Positions 1-12,490 of a DNA stretch of 57,554 nucleotides are shown piece after piece. The notes beneath the pieces are model-generated. The model was not told where the DNA came from, searched no databases, and worked only from the letters and a program-made list of their open reading frames with translations. The position numbers were made by a program, and so were the translations under genes. Positions within the stretch are counted from its first letter, which is position 1. Each line of letters opens with the position of its first letter. The stretch is from Gammaproteobacteria bacterium (GTDB lineage Bacteria; Pseudomonadota; Gammaproteobacteria; Pseudomonadales; Pseudomonadaceae), in NCBI GenBank assembly GCA_018827205.1, contig JAHJXZ010000028.1, positions 1-57,554 on the forward strand, read 5' to 3'.

Positions 1-513
1 CCCAGCGGGAACCAGCAGCGCCGCACCGCCCAAGACCAACAGCGCCGCCAGCAGCACCGGGGTGATGTACTTGCCGATGCGGTCAACCAGTTGCCCAGGA
101 TTGAGAGACAGAAACAGCACGGCGGCAAAGTAGGCCAAGGTGTAAAGCAGCAAGGACGTGCTGCTATTGCCACTGAACGGCGCAACGCCCATCTCGAACG
201 ACACCACCGCAGTGCGTGGCGTGGCAAACAGCGGGCCGATAGCCAGGTAAACCGCTACCGCAAATAGCACACCGGCACGCTTGCCCAGCGGAGCGGTCAA
301 CAGCGCCATACCACCGCCAACGCGAGCCAGCGCGACAATAGTCAGTAACGGCAAACCAACGCCCGTGAGCAGGAAACCCAGCGCCGCCGGGCCAATATTT
401 TCACCCGCTGCCATGCCGGCACTGGGTGGAAAGATGATGTTACCGGCGCCTAGGAACAGCGCAAACGTCATGAAACCGAGGGCCAGGAGATCCGAGCCTT
501 TCAAACGAGTCAT
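1..513 (-). CDS. brnQ: Branched-chain amino acid carrier BrnQ (5' part, truncated by window edge)
   Basis: Sodium- or proton-coupled inner-membrane importer of leucine, isoleucine and valine (LIVCS family). The first 171 codons are visible, starting MTRLKGSDLLALGFMTFALF, with the family signature LGAGNIIFPP near residues 21-30. Several hydrophobic stretches follow, and the reading frame is open to the window edge, so the C-terminal part is missing. The ATG at 513 is chosen because the family's conserved N-terminus begins exactly there; the upstream ribosome binding site is weak. It lies downstream of sucD on the same strand but behind the sucD terminator, so it is probably a separate transcript. 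The same sucD-brnQ order is known in P. aeruginosa. Confidence 0.93.
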   Translation of the reverse strand, partial: MTRLKGSDLLALGFMTFALFLGAGNIIFPPSAGMAAGENIGPAALGFLLTGVGLPLLTIVALARVGGGMALLTAPLGKRAGVLFAVAVYLAIGPLFATPRTAVVSFEMGVAPFSGNSSTSLLLYTLAYFAAVLFLSLNPGQLVDRIGKYITPVLLAALLVLGGAALLVPAG

Positions 514-553
514 AGAAGGGAATACCACAGGCAGAAAGTTAAAAGTTCCGAGG

Positions 554-577
554 GTTTCCCGATGGATCGGGGGAAAC
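554..577 (-). promoter_or_regulatory. Hairpin in the presumed brnQ leader
   Basis: An inverted repeat, GTTTCCCGAT then GG then ATCGGGGGAAAC on the plus strand, ends about 40 bases upstream of the brnQ ATG. The arms pair apart from two extra G residues on one side. It would form in the 5' leader of brnQ mRNA. Function is unknown; leader structure or a protein-binding palindrome are both possible. Confidence 0.3.
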
Positions 578-752
578 GTCACCCAGCCGGTTAAGCGGGG
601 CCACTGCAGCACCCTGAGCCGCTTGTGGCGGAGCAGGTGCTAATAGTTGCAAGCCTAACGAAATTGACGCAGCAGCGGCACTGACGCAGGTCAGGCTGTC
701 GGACTGGTGAAAAAAGCTGTCGCATCGGCAACAGTTCTTCCCAGGCCGCAAT

Positions 753-783
753 AAAAAAGGCCACCCGAAGGTGGCCTTTTCTC
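753..783 (-). terminator. Rho-independent terminator after sucD
   Basis: On the minus strand, GGCCACC-TTCG-GGTGGCC is followed by TTTTTTAT, starting about 20 bases after the sucD stop. A tetraloop hairpin with a T tract is a standard intrinsic terminator and ends the sdh-suc-lpd gene row. Confidence 0.92.
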
Positions 784-796
784 AGATCAAAAAGCC

Positions 797-1683
797 TTAG
801 GCTTTTTTCACTTCCCAACCGGTCAGCTCGGCCAGGGCCTTACCGATGTCAGCCAGGGAACGCACGGTTTTCACACCAGCGTCTTGCAGGGCTGCGAACT
901 TCTCGTCTGCAGTACCCTTGCCGCCGGAGATGATTGCGCCGGCATGGCCCATACGCTTGCCTGGAGGCGCAGTAACGCCGGCAATGTAGGACACAACTGG
1001 CTTGGTCACGTTAGCCTTGATGTAGGCAGCCGCTTCTTCTTCAGCCGAACCGCCGATCTCACCGATCATCACGATCGCTTCAGTCTTCGGGTCTTCCTGG
1101 AACAGCTTCAGGATGTCGATGAAGTTGGAGCCTGGGATCGGGTCACCACCGATACCAACACAGGTGGACTGACCGAAACCGGCGTCAGTGGTCTGCTTAA
1201 CGGCTTCGTAAGTCAGGGTGCCGGAACGCGACACGATGCCTACTTTGCCTGGCAAGTGGATGTGGCCCGGCATGATACCGATCTTGCACTCACCCGGAGT
1301 GATAACGCCTGGGCAGTTAGGGCCGATCAGGACCACACCCAGCTCGTCACACTTGACCTTGGCTTCGAGCATGTCGATGGTCGCGATGCCTTCGGTGATG
1401 CAGACGATCAGCTTGATGCCGCCCATGGCCGCTTCAAGGATCGAGTCCTTGCAGAACGGAGCCGGAACGTAGATCACGCTGGCAGTGGCGCCAGTCTGCT
1501 CAACTGCTTCACGCACGGTGTTGAACACCGGCAGATTCAGGTGAGTAGTGCCGCCTTTACCCGGAGTCACGCCGCCAACCATTTTGGTGCCGTAGGCAAT
1601 GGCTTGTTCGGAGTGGAAAGTACCCTGCGAGCCGGTGAAGCCCTGGCAGATAACCTTGGTGTCTTTATTGATCAGGACGCTCA

Positions 1684-1684
<1 letters not shown>
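797..1684 (-). CDS. sucD: Succinyl-CoA synthetase alpha subunit
   Basis: Alpha subunit (295 aa, normal length) of the enzyme that converts succinyl-CoA to succinate with substrate-level phosphorylation. It opens with the CoA-binding Rossmann fold ([21 protein letters not shown]). The phosphorylated active-site histidine lies in the GHAGAI motif near residue 245. The ATG overlaps the sucC stop by one base (TAATG), so the two subunits are translationally coupled. It is the last gene of the TCA row and is followed directly by a strong terminator. Confidence 0.98.
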
Positions 1685-2850
<1,166 letters not shown>

Positions 2851-3006
2851 GCTTGTCTACCGTCTTCGTTTAGGTATTGCGCATACGGTGCTGCACTTGT
2901 GATGCCGCACCACCTGTGACTGCTTCTGCAGCAATCCGGCTGACGTTCCGCGCAGAACCTGAGCTGTACGCGGGCAGTCGGCCGTGGTTCTTCCTGTTGA
3001 GCTGCA

Positions 3007-3035
3007 CCTTGACCGGTACACAATGCCGGTGAAGG
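3007..3035 (-). terminator. Possible hairpin terminator or attenuator after lpd
   Basis: CCTT-g-ACCGG-TACACAATG-CCGGT-g-AAGG forms a nine-pair stem with one mismatch, about 25 bases after the lpd stop. No T tract follows, so it may be an mRNA 3'-end stabiliser or partial attenuator between lpd and sucC rather than a full terminator. Confidence 0.35.
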
Positions 3036-3058
3036 CATCCGCTCAAACAAACAACGAC

Positions 3059-4541
<1,483 letters not shown>

Positions 4542-4561
4542 GCCGTGGGAGAAACTGGCTT

Positions 4562-5791
4562 TTAGATATCCAGCAGCAGGCGCGCCGGGTCTTCCAGCAA
4601 GTTCTTGATGGTCACCAGGAAGGTCACGGCTTCCTTACCATCAATCAGGCGGTGATCGTAGGACAACGCCAGGTACATCATCGGACGGATAACCACCTGG
4701 CCGTTCACTGCCATCGGACGCTGGATGATGTTGTGCATCCCCAGAATCGCAGCTTGCGGCGGGTTGACGATCGGTGTCGACATCATCGAACCGAAGGTAC
4801 CACCGTTAGTGATGGTGAAGGTGCCGCCGGTCATTTCTTCGATCGACAGCTTGCCGTCTTTGGCTTTCTTGCCAAAGGTGGCGATGCCGTTTTCGATTTC
4901 AGCCAGGCTCATCAGCTCGGCGTTACGCAGCACAGGAACGACCAGACCACGGTCGCTGGATACGGCAACACCGATGTCGGCGTAACCGTGGTAAACAATG
5001 TCAGTGCCGTCGATCGAGGCGTTGACTGCGGGGAAACGCTTCAGCGCTTCGGTCGCAGCCTTGACGAAGAACGACATAAAGCCCAGGCGTACGCCGTTGT
5101 GGCTCTTCTCGAACAGGTCTTTGTACTTCGAACGCAGCGCCATGACTTCGGTCATGTCGACTTCGTTGAAGGTGGTCAGCATGGCCATGGAGGACTGTGC
5201 TTCGACCAGACGCTCGGCGATCTTGGCGCGCAGACGGGTCATCGGCACACGCTTCTCGGTACGGTCGCCAGTGGCGAATACTGGAGAGGCAGCAGCTGGC
5301 GCGGCAGGTTTGGCAGCAGGTGCAGCAGCTGGCGCATTCTTCTTCGCTTCAACGGCAGCAACCACGTCTTCCTTGGTTACGCGACCGCCTTTGCCGGTGC
5401 CAGCGATGCTGTTCGGGTCAATACCATTTTCTTCGGCGATCTTGCGCGCAGCTGGCGAAAGAATCTGATCGTCGCCTGCGGCAACAGCCGGAGCAGCAGC
5501 GGCAGGTGCAGCGGCAGCAGTCTGAGCAGCAGCCGGCGCAGGTGCAGCAGCGCCGCCCTCACCCAGGGTGCCGAGCAGTTCGTTGCTGAGGACGGTATCG
5601 CCTTCATTCTTGATGATTTCTGCGAGGACGCCGTCGGCCTCGGCCAGCACTTCGATCACTACTTTGTCGGTTTCGATGTCGACGATCAGCTCGTCGCGCT
5701 TGACCGCATCGCCCGGCTTCTTGTGCCAAGTGGCCACGGTGCCGTCGGCAACCGATTCCGGGAAAGTAGGGGCTTTGATCTCGATAGCCAT
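4562..5791 (-). CDS. sucB: Dihydrolipoyl succinyltransferase (OGDH E2)
   Basis: Core of the 2-oxoglutarate dehydrogenase complex (409 aa); it moves the succinyl group from lipoate to CoA. An N-terminal lipoyl domain (residues about 1-80) has the lipoylated lysine in ETDKVV. An Ala/Pro linker leads to the peripheral subunit-binding domain ([15 protein letters not shown]) near 110-150. A second Ala/Pro linker leads to the catalytic domain, ending with the active-site histidine in [12 protein letters not shown]. The start is an ATG preceded by AAGGAA. It lies between sucA and lpd, the standard order. Confidence 0.98.
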   Translation of the reverse strand: MAIEIKAPTFPESVADGTVATWHKKPGDAVKRDELIVDIETDKVVIEVLAEADGVLAEIIKNEGDTVLSNELLGTLGEGGAAAPAPAAAQTAAAAPAAAAPAVAAGDDQILSPAARKIAEENGIDPNSIAGTGKGGRVTKEDVVAAVEAKKNAPAAAPAAKPAAPAAASPVFATGDRTEKRVPMTRLRAKIAERLVEAQSSMAMLTTFNEVDMTEVMALRSKYKDLFEKSHNGVRLGFMSFFVKAATEALKRFPAVNASIDGTDIVYHGYADIGVAVSSDRGLVVPVLRNAELMSLAEIENGIATFGKKAKDGKLSIEEMTGGTFTITNGGTFGSMMSTPIVNPPQAAILGMHNIIQRPMAVNGQVVIRPMMYLALSYDHRLIDGKEAVTFLVTIKNLLEDPARLLLDI

Positions 5792-5825
5792 TGTGTGTGG
5801 TTCCTTAAATTCGGTTTCTTCTAGC

Positions 5826-5846
5826 AGGCGGCCCTGTTGGCCGCCT
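5826..5846 (-). promoter_or_regulatory. Intercistronic hairpin between sucA and sucB
   Basis: AGGCGGCC-CTGTT-GGCCGCCT is a perfect eight-base GC-rich stem within the 69-base gap. There is no T tract, so it is more likely an mRNA stability or processing structure than a terminator. Confidence 0.45.
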
Positions 5847-5860
5847 GTTGCGCGAAGGCG

Positions 5861-8692
5861 TTAAACAGTAAAGGCGTCTTGCAGGAGTTTTTCCTGCTGT
5901 TCAGCGTGCAGCGATGCATAACCACAAGCAGGTGCAGCAGAGGCATCACGACCGGCATACTCAAGGAACAGCGTTTTCTTGTGCGCTGTCGCCACGCGAC
6001 GCATGTGATGCTGACTGCAGTACCAGGCGCCCTGGTTCATCGGCTCTTCCTGACACCAGACGATGTGTTTGAGGTGCTTATACGGAGCCAAAGCCTCGTT
6101 CAAATCGTCTTCCGGGAACGGATAGAGCTGCTCGATACGCACGATGGCGATGTCTTCGCGGCCTTCGTTTCGGCGTTTCTCCAGCAAGTCGTAGTAGACC
6201 TTGCCGCTGCACAGCACCAGGCGCTCGACTTTCTTCGGATCGATTGCATCGATCTCCGGAATCACGGTCTGGAACGAGCCTTCGGCCAGATCTTCCAGGG
6301 TCGAGATGGCCAGTTTGTGGCGCAGCAGCGACTTCGGCGTCAATACGACCAATGGCTTGCGCAGCGGGCGAATAACCTGGCGACGCAGCAGATGGTAGAT
6401 CTGCGCCGGGGTAGTCGGTACGGCAACCTGCATGTTGTGCTCGGCGCACAGCTGCAGATAGCGCTCCAGACGCGCCGAGCTGTGCTCAGGCCCCTGCCCT
6501 TCATAACCGTGCGGCAACAGCATGGTCAGACCGCAGAGGCGGCCCCACTTGTGCTCGCCACTGGAAATGAACTGGTCGAATACCACCTGGGCACCGTTGG
6601 CAAAGTCGCCGAACTGTGCTTCCCAAATCACCAGCGACTGCGGCTGGGTGGTGGCATAGCCATATTCAAAGGCCAGTACGGCTTCTTCCGAGAGGAAGGA
6701 ATCGTACAGATCGAAACGCGGCTGCCCCTGATAAAGGTTCTGCAGCGGCAGATGGGTGCCAGCATCCTTCTGGTTGTGCAGCACTGCGTGACGGTGCGAG
6801 AAGGTGCCGCGACCGATGTCCTGACCGGTCATGCGGATCGGGTGGCCTTCGAACAACAGGGTGGCGTATGCCATGGTCTCGGCGTAGCCCCAGTTGATCG
6901 GCAGCGCACCTGCGCTCATCTTCTGACGGTCTTCGAGAATTTTCGCAACCTGGCGCTGCACGACGAAGCCGTCTGGAATCTCCAGCAGCTTGTTGGACAG
7001 TTCCTGCAGGGTTTTCAGCTCGAAACGCGTGTCGTGACGCGCGGTCCAGGCGTGGCCCAGGTAAGGACGCCAATCAACGAACAGTTCCTTGTTAGGCTCT
7101 TTGACCAGGCTCTTGACCACATGCTGGCCGTTATCCAGCGCAGTACGGTAGTCGTCGATCTTGGCCTGAACCTGCTCAACAGAATGGCCCGCCGCTGCAG
7201 TAAGCGCGTCGGCATACAGCTCACGGGTGGTGCGCTGCTTGGTGATTTGCTGATACATGATCGGCTGAGTGCCGCTCGGCTCATCGGCCTCGTTGTGGCC
7301 GCGGCGGCGGTAGCAAACCAGGTCGATGACCACGTCACGCTTGTACTGCATGCGGTAATCGACAGCCAGTTGGGTGACGAACAGCACCGCTTCCGGGTCA
7401 TCGCCGTTAACGTGCAGGATCGGCGCCTGGATCATCTTCGCCACATCAGTGCAGTACTCGGTGGAACGCGAGTCCAGCGGGTTGCTAATGGTGAAGCCAA
7501 CCTGGTTGTTGATCACGATGTGGATGGTGCCGCCCGTCTTGAAGCCACGGGTCTGCGACATCTGGAAGGTTTCCATGACCACACCCTGACCGGCGAATGC
7601 CGCATCACCGTGCAGGGAAACCGGTAGAACTTTCTCGCCAACGGCATCGTTGCGACGGTCCTGACGGGCGCGCACCGAACCTTCGACTACTGGAGAAACG
7701 ATCTCCAAGTGCGACGGGTTGAACGCCATCGCCAGGTGCACTTCGCCGCCAGCGGTCATTACGTTGGAGGAGAAACCCTGGTGGTATTTCACGTCACCGG
7801 AGGACAGGCCTTCGGTTTTTTTGCCTTCGAACTCGTCGAACAGGTCGCGCGGGTTCTTGCCGAAGGTGTTGACCAACACGTTGAGACGACCACGGTGGGC
7901 CATGCCGATGACGATTTCCTTGGTGCCGTAGGAACCGGAACGCTGGATCACTTCATCGAGCAATGGAATCAGGCTCTCGCCGCCTTCCAGACCGAAGCGT
8001 TTGGTACCCGGATACTTGGTGCCCAGGTACTTTTCCAGACCTTCAGCTGCGGTCAGGCGCTCAAGCAGGTGGCTCTGCACCTCAACCGAGAATTGTGGAC
8101 GACCACGGACGCTTTCCAGACGCTGCTGGAACCAGCTGCGCTGCTCGGAATCAACGATATGGGTGAACTCGGCACCGATGGTGCGGCAATATGTCTGCTG
8201 CAACGCATCGCGAATTTCGCGCAGAGTAGCCTCTTCCTTGCCAATGAACAGCCCACCGGTACGGAAGGTGGTGTCCAGGTCGGCATCGGTCAGACCATAG
8301 TGATTGATTGCCAGATCAGCCGGCGCAGGACGTTGCCAAAGGCCAAGCGGATCGAGCTGGGCAGCCTGATGGCCACGCATGCGATAAGCCTGAATCAGGC
8401 GCAGCACTTCGACTTGCTTCTTTTCGTGCTCACTGCTGACGCTACCAGCGGACACCGGCTGGGCGCGGCGCTGATTTTTAGCGAGCAAGACGAAATGATC
8501 GCGAATCGTTGAATGCGATACGTCTGTGGCGGCGCTGCCGTCGGTCGGCAACTTCTGGAAGTAAGTGCGCCACTCTTCTGGCACAGCGTTGGGATCGTGC
8601 AGGTAAAGCTCATAGAGCTCTTCCACATAGGCAGCGTTACCACCGGATAGGTGGGCACTGTCCCACATGCGCTGCATCACGCTTTCTTGCAT
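5861..8692 (-). CDS. sucA: 2-Oxoglutarate dehydrogenase E1
   Basis: Thiamine diphosphate-dependent E1 (943 aa) that decarboxylates 2-oxoglutarate and succinylates the E2 lipoyl group. The N-terminal E2-binding peptide with SAHLSGGNAAYVEELYELY is typical. Conserved core motifs include IGMAHRGRLNVL, HGDAAFAGQGVV and INNQVGFT (ThDP/Mg binding), and HNEADEP. Length is normal and the ATG matches the family start. It heads the sucAB-lpd block, 248 bases after sdhB; that gap contains a hairpin. Confidence 0.98.
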   Translation of the reverse strand: MQESVMQRMWDSAHLSGGNAAYVEELYELYLHDPNAVPEEWRTYFQKLPTDGSAATDVSHSTIRDHFVLLAKNQRRAQPVSAGSVSSEHEKKQVEVLRLIQAYRMRGHQAAQLDPLGLWQRPAPADLAINHYGLTDADLDTTFRTGGLFIGKEEATLREIRDALQQTYCRTIGAEFTHIVDSEQRSWFQQRLESVRGRPQFSVEVQSHLLERLTAAEGLEKYLGTKYPGTKRFGLEGGESLIPLLDEVIQRSGSYGTKEIVIGMAHRGRLNVLVNTFGKNPRDLFDEFEGKKTEGLSSGDVKYHQGFSSNVMTAGGEVHLAMAFNPSHLEIVSPVVEGSVRARQDRRNDAVGEKVLPVSLHGDAAFAGQGVVMETFQMSQTRGFKTGGTIHIVINNQVGFTISNPLDSRSTEYCTDVAKMIQAPILHVNGDDPEAVLFVTQLAVDYRMQYKRDVVIDLVCYRRRGHNEADEPSGTQPIMYQQITKQRTTRELYADALTAAAGHSVEQVQAKIDDYRTALDNGQHVVKSLVKEPNKELFVDWRPYLGHAWTARHDTRFELKTLQELSNKLLEIPDGFVVQRQVAKILEDRQKMSAGALPINWGYAETMAYATLLFEGHPIRMTGQDIGRGTFSHRHAVLHNQKDAGTHLPLQNLYQGQPRFDLYDSFLSEEAVLAFEYGYATTQPQSLVIWEAQFGDFANGAQVVFDQFISSGEHKWGRLCGLTMLLPHGYEGQGPEHSSARLERYLQLCAEHNMQVAVPTTPAQIYHLLRRQVIRPLRKPLVVLTPKSLLRHKLAISTLEDLAEGSFQTVIPEIDAIDPKKVERLVLCSGKVYYDLLEKRRNEGREDIAIVRIEQLYPFPEDDLNEALAPYKHLKHIVWCQEEPMNQGAWYCSQHHMRRVATAHKKTLFLEYAGRDASAAPACGYASLHAEQQEKLLQDAFTV

Positions 8693-8883
8693 GCTTGGTC
8701 ACCCTCGGTAAGGGGACACCACCGGCGAAGAAACCGCACGGCTATTCAGTCCTGAAGCAGCGACTGGTAAGCCACTACGGATCCCGCAGATAGTCCGGGC
8801 ACCAGCCCGGATGCCCCTGCTGGTCGTCATATTTTTCAAATTAAGAACCACCGCTTTGTGAGCAGCAGCCTTGGCTAAAACTA

Positions 8884-8908
8884 CGGCGCTGGGTTGAAAG
8901 CAGCGCCG
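8884..8908 (-). terminator. Hairpin after sdhB, possible attenuator before sucA
   Basis: On the minus strand, CGGCGCTG-CTTTCAACC-CAGCGCCG is followed by TAGTTTTAG, about 30 bases beyond the sdhB stop. The perfect eight-base stem with a short T-rich tail looks like a weak or partial terminator. It would lower read-through from sdhCDAB into sucA rather than block it. Confidence 0.5.
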
Positions 8909-8940
8909 CAGGTATTACAGGTCTAGCAAACAACCGTGAA

Positions 8941-9663
8941 TCAGGTACCGCTCTGCAACAACATGTTGCGTACGTGGCCGATCGCCTTGGTCGGGTTGAG
9001 ACCCTTAGGGCAAACGTTCACGCAGTTCATGATGCCGCGGCAACGGAACACGCTGAACGGATCATCCAGGGACGCCAGACGCTCTTCGGTCTTGGTGTCA
9101 CGGCTGTCCGCCAGGAAACGATAAGCTTGCAGCAATGCAGCTGGGCCGAGGAACTTGTCTGGATTCCACCAGAACGACGGGCAGCTGGTGGAGCAGCAGG
9201 CGCACAGAATGCACTCATACAGACCGTCCAACTTCTCGCGTTCTTCCGGAGTCTGCAGACGCTCAATGGCCGGGGCCGGCGTATCGTTCTGCAAAAACGG
9301 CTGCACCTTCTCGTACTGCTTGTAGAAGATGCTCATATCAACAACCAGGTCACGAATGACCGGCAGGCCAGGCAGCGGACGGATCACCAGCTTGCCACCT
9401 TTAAGGCCAGCAGCCGAAAGCGGCGTGATGCAGGCCAGGCCATTCTTACCGTTGATATTCATGCCGTCAGAGCCACATACGCCCTCACGACAGGAACGAC
9501 GGTAAGAAAAACCCTGGTCCTGTTCCTTGATCAACGCCAGCACGTCAAGGACCATAACGTCCTTACCACCGGTATCGACCTGGAAGTCCTGCATAAACGG
9601 CGCAGCGTCCTGCTCCGGGTTGTAACGATAAACGCTTACTTGCAACAGATTGGCTTGCGACAT
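8941..9663 (-). CDS. sdhB: Succinate dehydrogenase iron-sulfur subunit
   Basis: Electron-transfer subunit of complex II (240 aa with the start chosen). It has the 2Fe-2S ligands in CREGVCGSDGMNINGKNGLAC, the 4Fe-4S ligands in CILCACCSTSCP, and the 3Fe-4S cluster in CRGIMNCVNVCPKG. The ATG at 9663 is preferred because AAGGGTGG sits at proper distance. A GTG at 9672 would add three residues but leaves no room for a ribosome binding site. It follows sdhA by a few bases and passes electrons to ubiquinone at SdhCD. Confidence 0.96.
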   Translation of the reverse strand: MSQANLLQVSVYRYNPEQDAAPFMQDFQVDTGGKDVMVLDVLALIKEQDQGFSYRRSCREGVCGSDGMNINGKNGLACITPLSAAGLKGGKLVIRPLPGLPVIRDLVVDMSIFYKQYEKVQPFLQNDTPAPAIERLQTPEEREKLDGLYECILCACCSTSCPSFWWNPDKFLGPAALLQAYRFLADSRDTKTEERLASLDDPFSVFRCRGIMNCVNVCPKGLNPTKAIGHVRNMLLQSGT

Positions 9664-9674
9664 ATCGGCCACCC

Positions 9675-11447
9675 TTAGTAAGTACGAATCTTGGGTTCGA
9701 ACGCCGGCACTGTTTTCGGCGTGAAGTTGACGGCACGTTTGCTGACGCGCTTCTCACCTGGGAAGTACAGGGAGTGGCACAGCCAGTTTTCGTCGTCACG
9801 CTCTTCAAAGTCTTCACGGGCGTGAGCACCACGGGATTCTTTACGAACCTCAGCAGCGATCGCGGTGGCTTCAGCCACTTCGAGAAGGTTTTGCAGCTCC
9901 AACGCTTCAATACGCGCAGTGTTAAACGCCTGACTCTTATCTGCGATTTTAACGTTCGAGATACGCTCACGCAGGTCGGTCAGTTGTTCGATGCCCTTTT
10001 GCATGTACTCACCGGTGCGGAATACACCGAAGTAATTTTGCATGCAGTTCTGCAGTTCTTTACGCAGCGGCGCAACGTCTTCGCCGGTGGTGCGCTCATT
10101 GACGCCAGCCAAACGCTTGAGCGACTGCTCAATGTCCGTTTCGGACGCGCCACGCGCATCCACGCCTTCTTTCAGCGCTTTCTCCAAGTGGATACCGGCC
10201 GCACGACCGAACACCACCAGGTCAAGCAACGAGTTACCGCCCAGACGGTTAGCACCGTGTACCGATACGCAGGCCACTTCACCGACCGCAAACAGACCGT
10301 CGATGATCTTGTCGTTGCCGTTGGCATCCTGGGTGATCGCCTGACCATGAATATTGGTCGGCACGCCGCCCATCATGTAGTGGCAGGTTGGCACAACAGG
10401 GATTGGCGCAACAACCGGATCCACGTGAGCAAAGGTCTTCGACAGCTCGCAGATACCAGGCAGGCGGCTGTGCAGCACTTCCTCACCCAGGTGATCGAGC
10501 TTGAGCATCACATGATCGCCATCAGGACCACAGCCGTTACCGGCAATGATTTCCTTGACCATCGAGCGCGCAACTACGTCGCGACCAGCGAGGTCTTTGG
10601 CGTTTGGCGCATAGCGCTCCATGAAACGCTCGCCGTGCTTGTTGATCAGGTAACCACCCTCACCACGGCAACCTTCGGTTACCAGCGTACCGGCACCTGC
10701 GATACCCGTCGGGTGGAACTGCCACATTTCGATGTCTTGCACCGGAACGCCAGCACGCAGAGCCATGCCCACACCGTCACCGGTGTTGATCAGAGCGTTG
10801 GTGGTGGAGGCATAGATACGACCAGCACCACCGGTGGCCAGAACAGTGGCCTTGGAGCGGATGTAAACGGTTTCGCCGGTTTCAATGCAGATAGCGATGG
10901 TGCCGACCACGGCACCATCCTGATTCTTCACCAGATCGACCGCGTACCATTCGTTCAAGAACGAAGTGCCGGCTTTCAAGTTGGCCTGGTACAGCGTGTG
11001 CAGCAGTGCGTGACCGGTACGGTCAGCTGCAGCGCAGGTACGGGCTGCCTGAGTAGGGTTATCCGGCCCCTTGGACTGACCGCCAAACGGGCGCTGATAA
11101 ATGCGGCCCTGCTCAGTACGGGAAAATGGCAAGCCCATGTGCTCGAGTTCGAATACGGCTTCCGGACCTACGGAACACATATACTCGATCGCGTCTTGGT
11201 CACCGATATAGTCGGAACCTTTAACGGTGTCATACATGTGCCAGCGCCAATCATCATTCGGATCGGCCGAGGCGATGGCGCAGGTGATGCCACCCTGAGC
11301 GGACACAGTGTGCGAACGGGTCGGGAAGACCTTAGTCACAACTGCGGTTTTATGACCACCCTGAGCCAACTGCAGTGCAGCGCGCATACCCGCGCCGCCG
11401 CCACCAATAATGATGGCGTCATATGAAAGAGTGCGAATGCTTGTCAT
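9675..11447 (-). CDS. sdhA: Succinate dehydrogenase flavoprotein subunit
   Basis: Catalytic subunit of complex II (590 aa); it oxidises succinate to fumarate with covalently bound FAD. The dinucleotide fold [16 protein letters not shown] is at the N-terminus. The FAD-linking histidine is in SHTVSAQGG near residue 46. The active-site region includes EGCRGEGG, and [14 protein letters not shown] marks the FAD/substrate site. It starts three bases after the sdhD stop, in the usual sdhCDAB order. Confidence 0.98.
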   Translation of the reverse strand: MTSIRTLSYDAIIIGGGGAGMRAALQLAQGGHKTAVVTKVFPTRSHTVSAQGGITCAIASADPNDDWRWHMYDTVKGSDYIGDQDAIEYMCSVGPEAVFELEHMGLPFSRTEQGRIYQRPFGGQSKGPDNPTQAARTCAAADRTGHALLHTLYQANLKAGTSFLNEWYAVDLVKNQDGAVVGTIAICIETGETVYIRSKATVLATGGAGRIYASTTNALINTGDGVGMALRAGVPVQDIEMWQFHPTGIAGAGTLVTEGCRGEGGYLINKHGERFMERYAPNAKDLAGRDVVARSMVKEIIAGNGCGPDGDHVMLKLDHLGEEVLHSRLPGICELSKTFAHVDPVVAPIPVVPTCHYMMGGVPTNIHGQAITQDANGNDKIIDGLFAVGEVACVSVHGANRLGGNSLLDLVVFGRAAGIHLEKALKEGVDARGASETDIEQSLKRLAGVNERTTGEDVAPLRKELQNCMQNYFGVFRTGEYMQKGIEQLTDLRERISNVKIADKSQAFNTARIEALELQNLLEVAEATAIAAEVRKESRGAHAREDFEERDDENWLCHSLYFPGEKRVSKRAVNFTPKTVPAFEPKIRTY

Positions 11448-11450
11448 GGA

Positions 11451-11819
11451 TCAGTTACCCCAAAAAATCTGCACGCCCCAGACGAAGAACGCGAACATGG
11501 CAACGCCACACGCAGCCTGGAACAGAAAACGCACGGCAGTCGCCCACTTACCCAGCGCCATCGGCGTCAGGTAGTCGGTGGAAATTGTCCACATGCCAAC
11601 CCAGGCGTGAACGCTGAGCGCTACCAAGGTCAACAGACTGAAAATACGCATTGCGTTATTGGAGAACAATGCCTGCCACTCGGCGTAACCCAGACCCGGG
11701 TTACACACAATAAAGCCAAGCAGAAACAGCACATAAGCCGCGAGGACGACAGCAGATACACGCTGCGCCATCCAGTCATACAGACCCGAACGCGAGAAAT
11801 TCGTGACGTTGGTTACCAT
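11451..11819 (-). CDS. sdhD: Succinate dehydrogenase membrane anchor SdhD
   Basis: Small inner-membrane anchor (122 aa) with three transmembrane helices; with SdhC it binds ubiquinone and heme b. The motif HAWVGMWTISTDY in the second helix is typical. The ATG at 11819 is chosen because it yields the family N-terminus MVTNVTNFSRSGLYDWMAQR. A GTG at 11825 is possible. The start overlaps the sdhC stop (ATGGTAA), which implies translational coupling. Confidence 0.94.
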   Translation of the reverse strand: MVTNVTNFSRSGLYDWMAQRVSAVVLAAYVLFLLGFIVCNPGLGYAEWQALFSNNAMRIFSLLTLVALSVHAWVGMWTISTDYLTPMALGKWATAVRFLFQAACGVAMFAFFVWGVQIFWGN

Positions 11820-12187
11820 ATCCACACCCCCAGCAGCACGATCACGATCGTCGACACGACGAGAACGATTTTCGAACCCAGCTTGCCGCCTTCCAGCGTC
11901 TCACCGATGCCCATGTCCATGATCAAGTGGCGTACACCGGCCACCAGGTGGTACAGCAGAGCGGACAACAGACCCCAAATCACAAACTTGGCCAGCGGGC
12001 TGGTCAAGCATTCCTGCACCTGGGCAAAGCCCTCTGCGGACGACAGCGACTTGTCGAGGCCATACAGCAGAATGGCAATACCGACAAAGAGGATGACACC
12101 GGAGATTCGGTGAAGAATGGACGTGTAAGCAGTGATTGGGAGTTTGATAGTCCTAAGGTCTAGGTTTACAGGTCTTTGGCTATTCAC
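11813..12187 (-). CDS. sdhC: Succinate dehydrogenase cytochrome b556 subunit SdhC
   Basis: First gene of sdhCDAB: a 124-residue, three-helix membrane subunit. It has the signature SILHRISGVILFVG and the heme-ligand region HLVAGVRHLIMD. The reading frame stays open well upstream, but the promoter at 12320-12348 lies inside that extension, so it cannot all be coding. The GTG at 12187 gives MNSQRPVNLDLRTIK, matching the family N-terminus; no ATG is available nearby. The ribosome binding site is weak (TGATAAAAAAGCC), consistent with post-transcriptional control. Confidence 0.9.
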   Translation of the reverse strand: MNSQRPVNLDLRTIKLPITAYTSILHRISGVILFVGIAILLYGLDKSLSSAEGFAQVQECLTSPLAKFVIWGLLSALLYHLVAGVRHLIMDMGIGETLEGGKLGSKIVLVVSTIVIVLLGVWIW

Positions 12188-12278
12188 GGCTTTTTTATCA
12201 CACTGAGAGCCCCTAACTATCAGGGCAAAGTTGTCGGGAAGTGCACTGGTCAGGTACCCATCACCCAAGGAGTGACAA

Positions 12279-12309
12279 CTACCAAAAGACAGGCTAAAGC
12301 CCTTGGTAG
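12279..12309 (-). promoter_or_regulatory. 5'-terminal stem-loop in sdhC leader
   Basis: CTACCAA at 12279-12285 pairs with TTGGTAG at 12303-12309, with a smaller inner GGC/GCC stem. Given the predicted transcription start near 12313, the stem would begin within about four bases of the mRNA 5' end. The leader down to the sdhC GTG is about 125 bases. Such 5' stems often stabilise mRNA; a regulatory role is inferred only. Confidence 0.4.
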
Positions 12310-12319
12310 CTGGGCGCAG

Positions 12320-12348
12320 AGTATAGACAGTTAGGTTACTAATGACAA
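12320..12348 (-). promoter_or_regulatory. sigma-70 promoter for sdhCDAB
   Basis: On the minus strand TTGTCA (12348-12343), a 17-base spacer, then TATACT (12325-12320). Both hexamers match the consensus in five of six positions and spacing is optimal. It lies about 130 bases upstream of the sdhC start and in the divergent gap shared with gltA. Confidence 0.75.
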
Positions 12349-12462
12349 CGCAAAGCCCCCTACCTAAAAGCGCATTGCACACCTCTAATAAATGGCGTAA
12401 AGAGCCGCTTTAAAAGCCTGAAAACTAGCCGCAAACCCTTCTGCCGCCTGGGTTTTCGCAAA

Positions 12463-12490
12463 TTGACATTCGAATTTATCTCACTATAGT
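12463..12490 (+). promoter_or_regulatory. sigma-70 promoter for gltA
   Basis: TTGACA (12463-12468, perfect consensus), a 16-base spacer, and TATAGT (12485-12490, five of six). The predicted start is near 12497, about 50 bases upstream of the gltA ATG. It is 115 bases from the opposing sdhC promoter. Together with the sdhC promoter and leader stem this accounts for the 362-base gap 12188-12549; I see no gene there. Confidence 0.8.

Noticed and set aside
12188..12382. Upstream extension of the sdhC frame to 12382 (189 codons in total)
   Set aside because: The extension contains the sdhC promoter and a leader stem and has no similarity to SdhC proteins.
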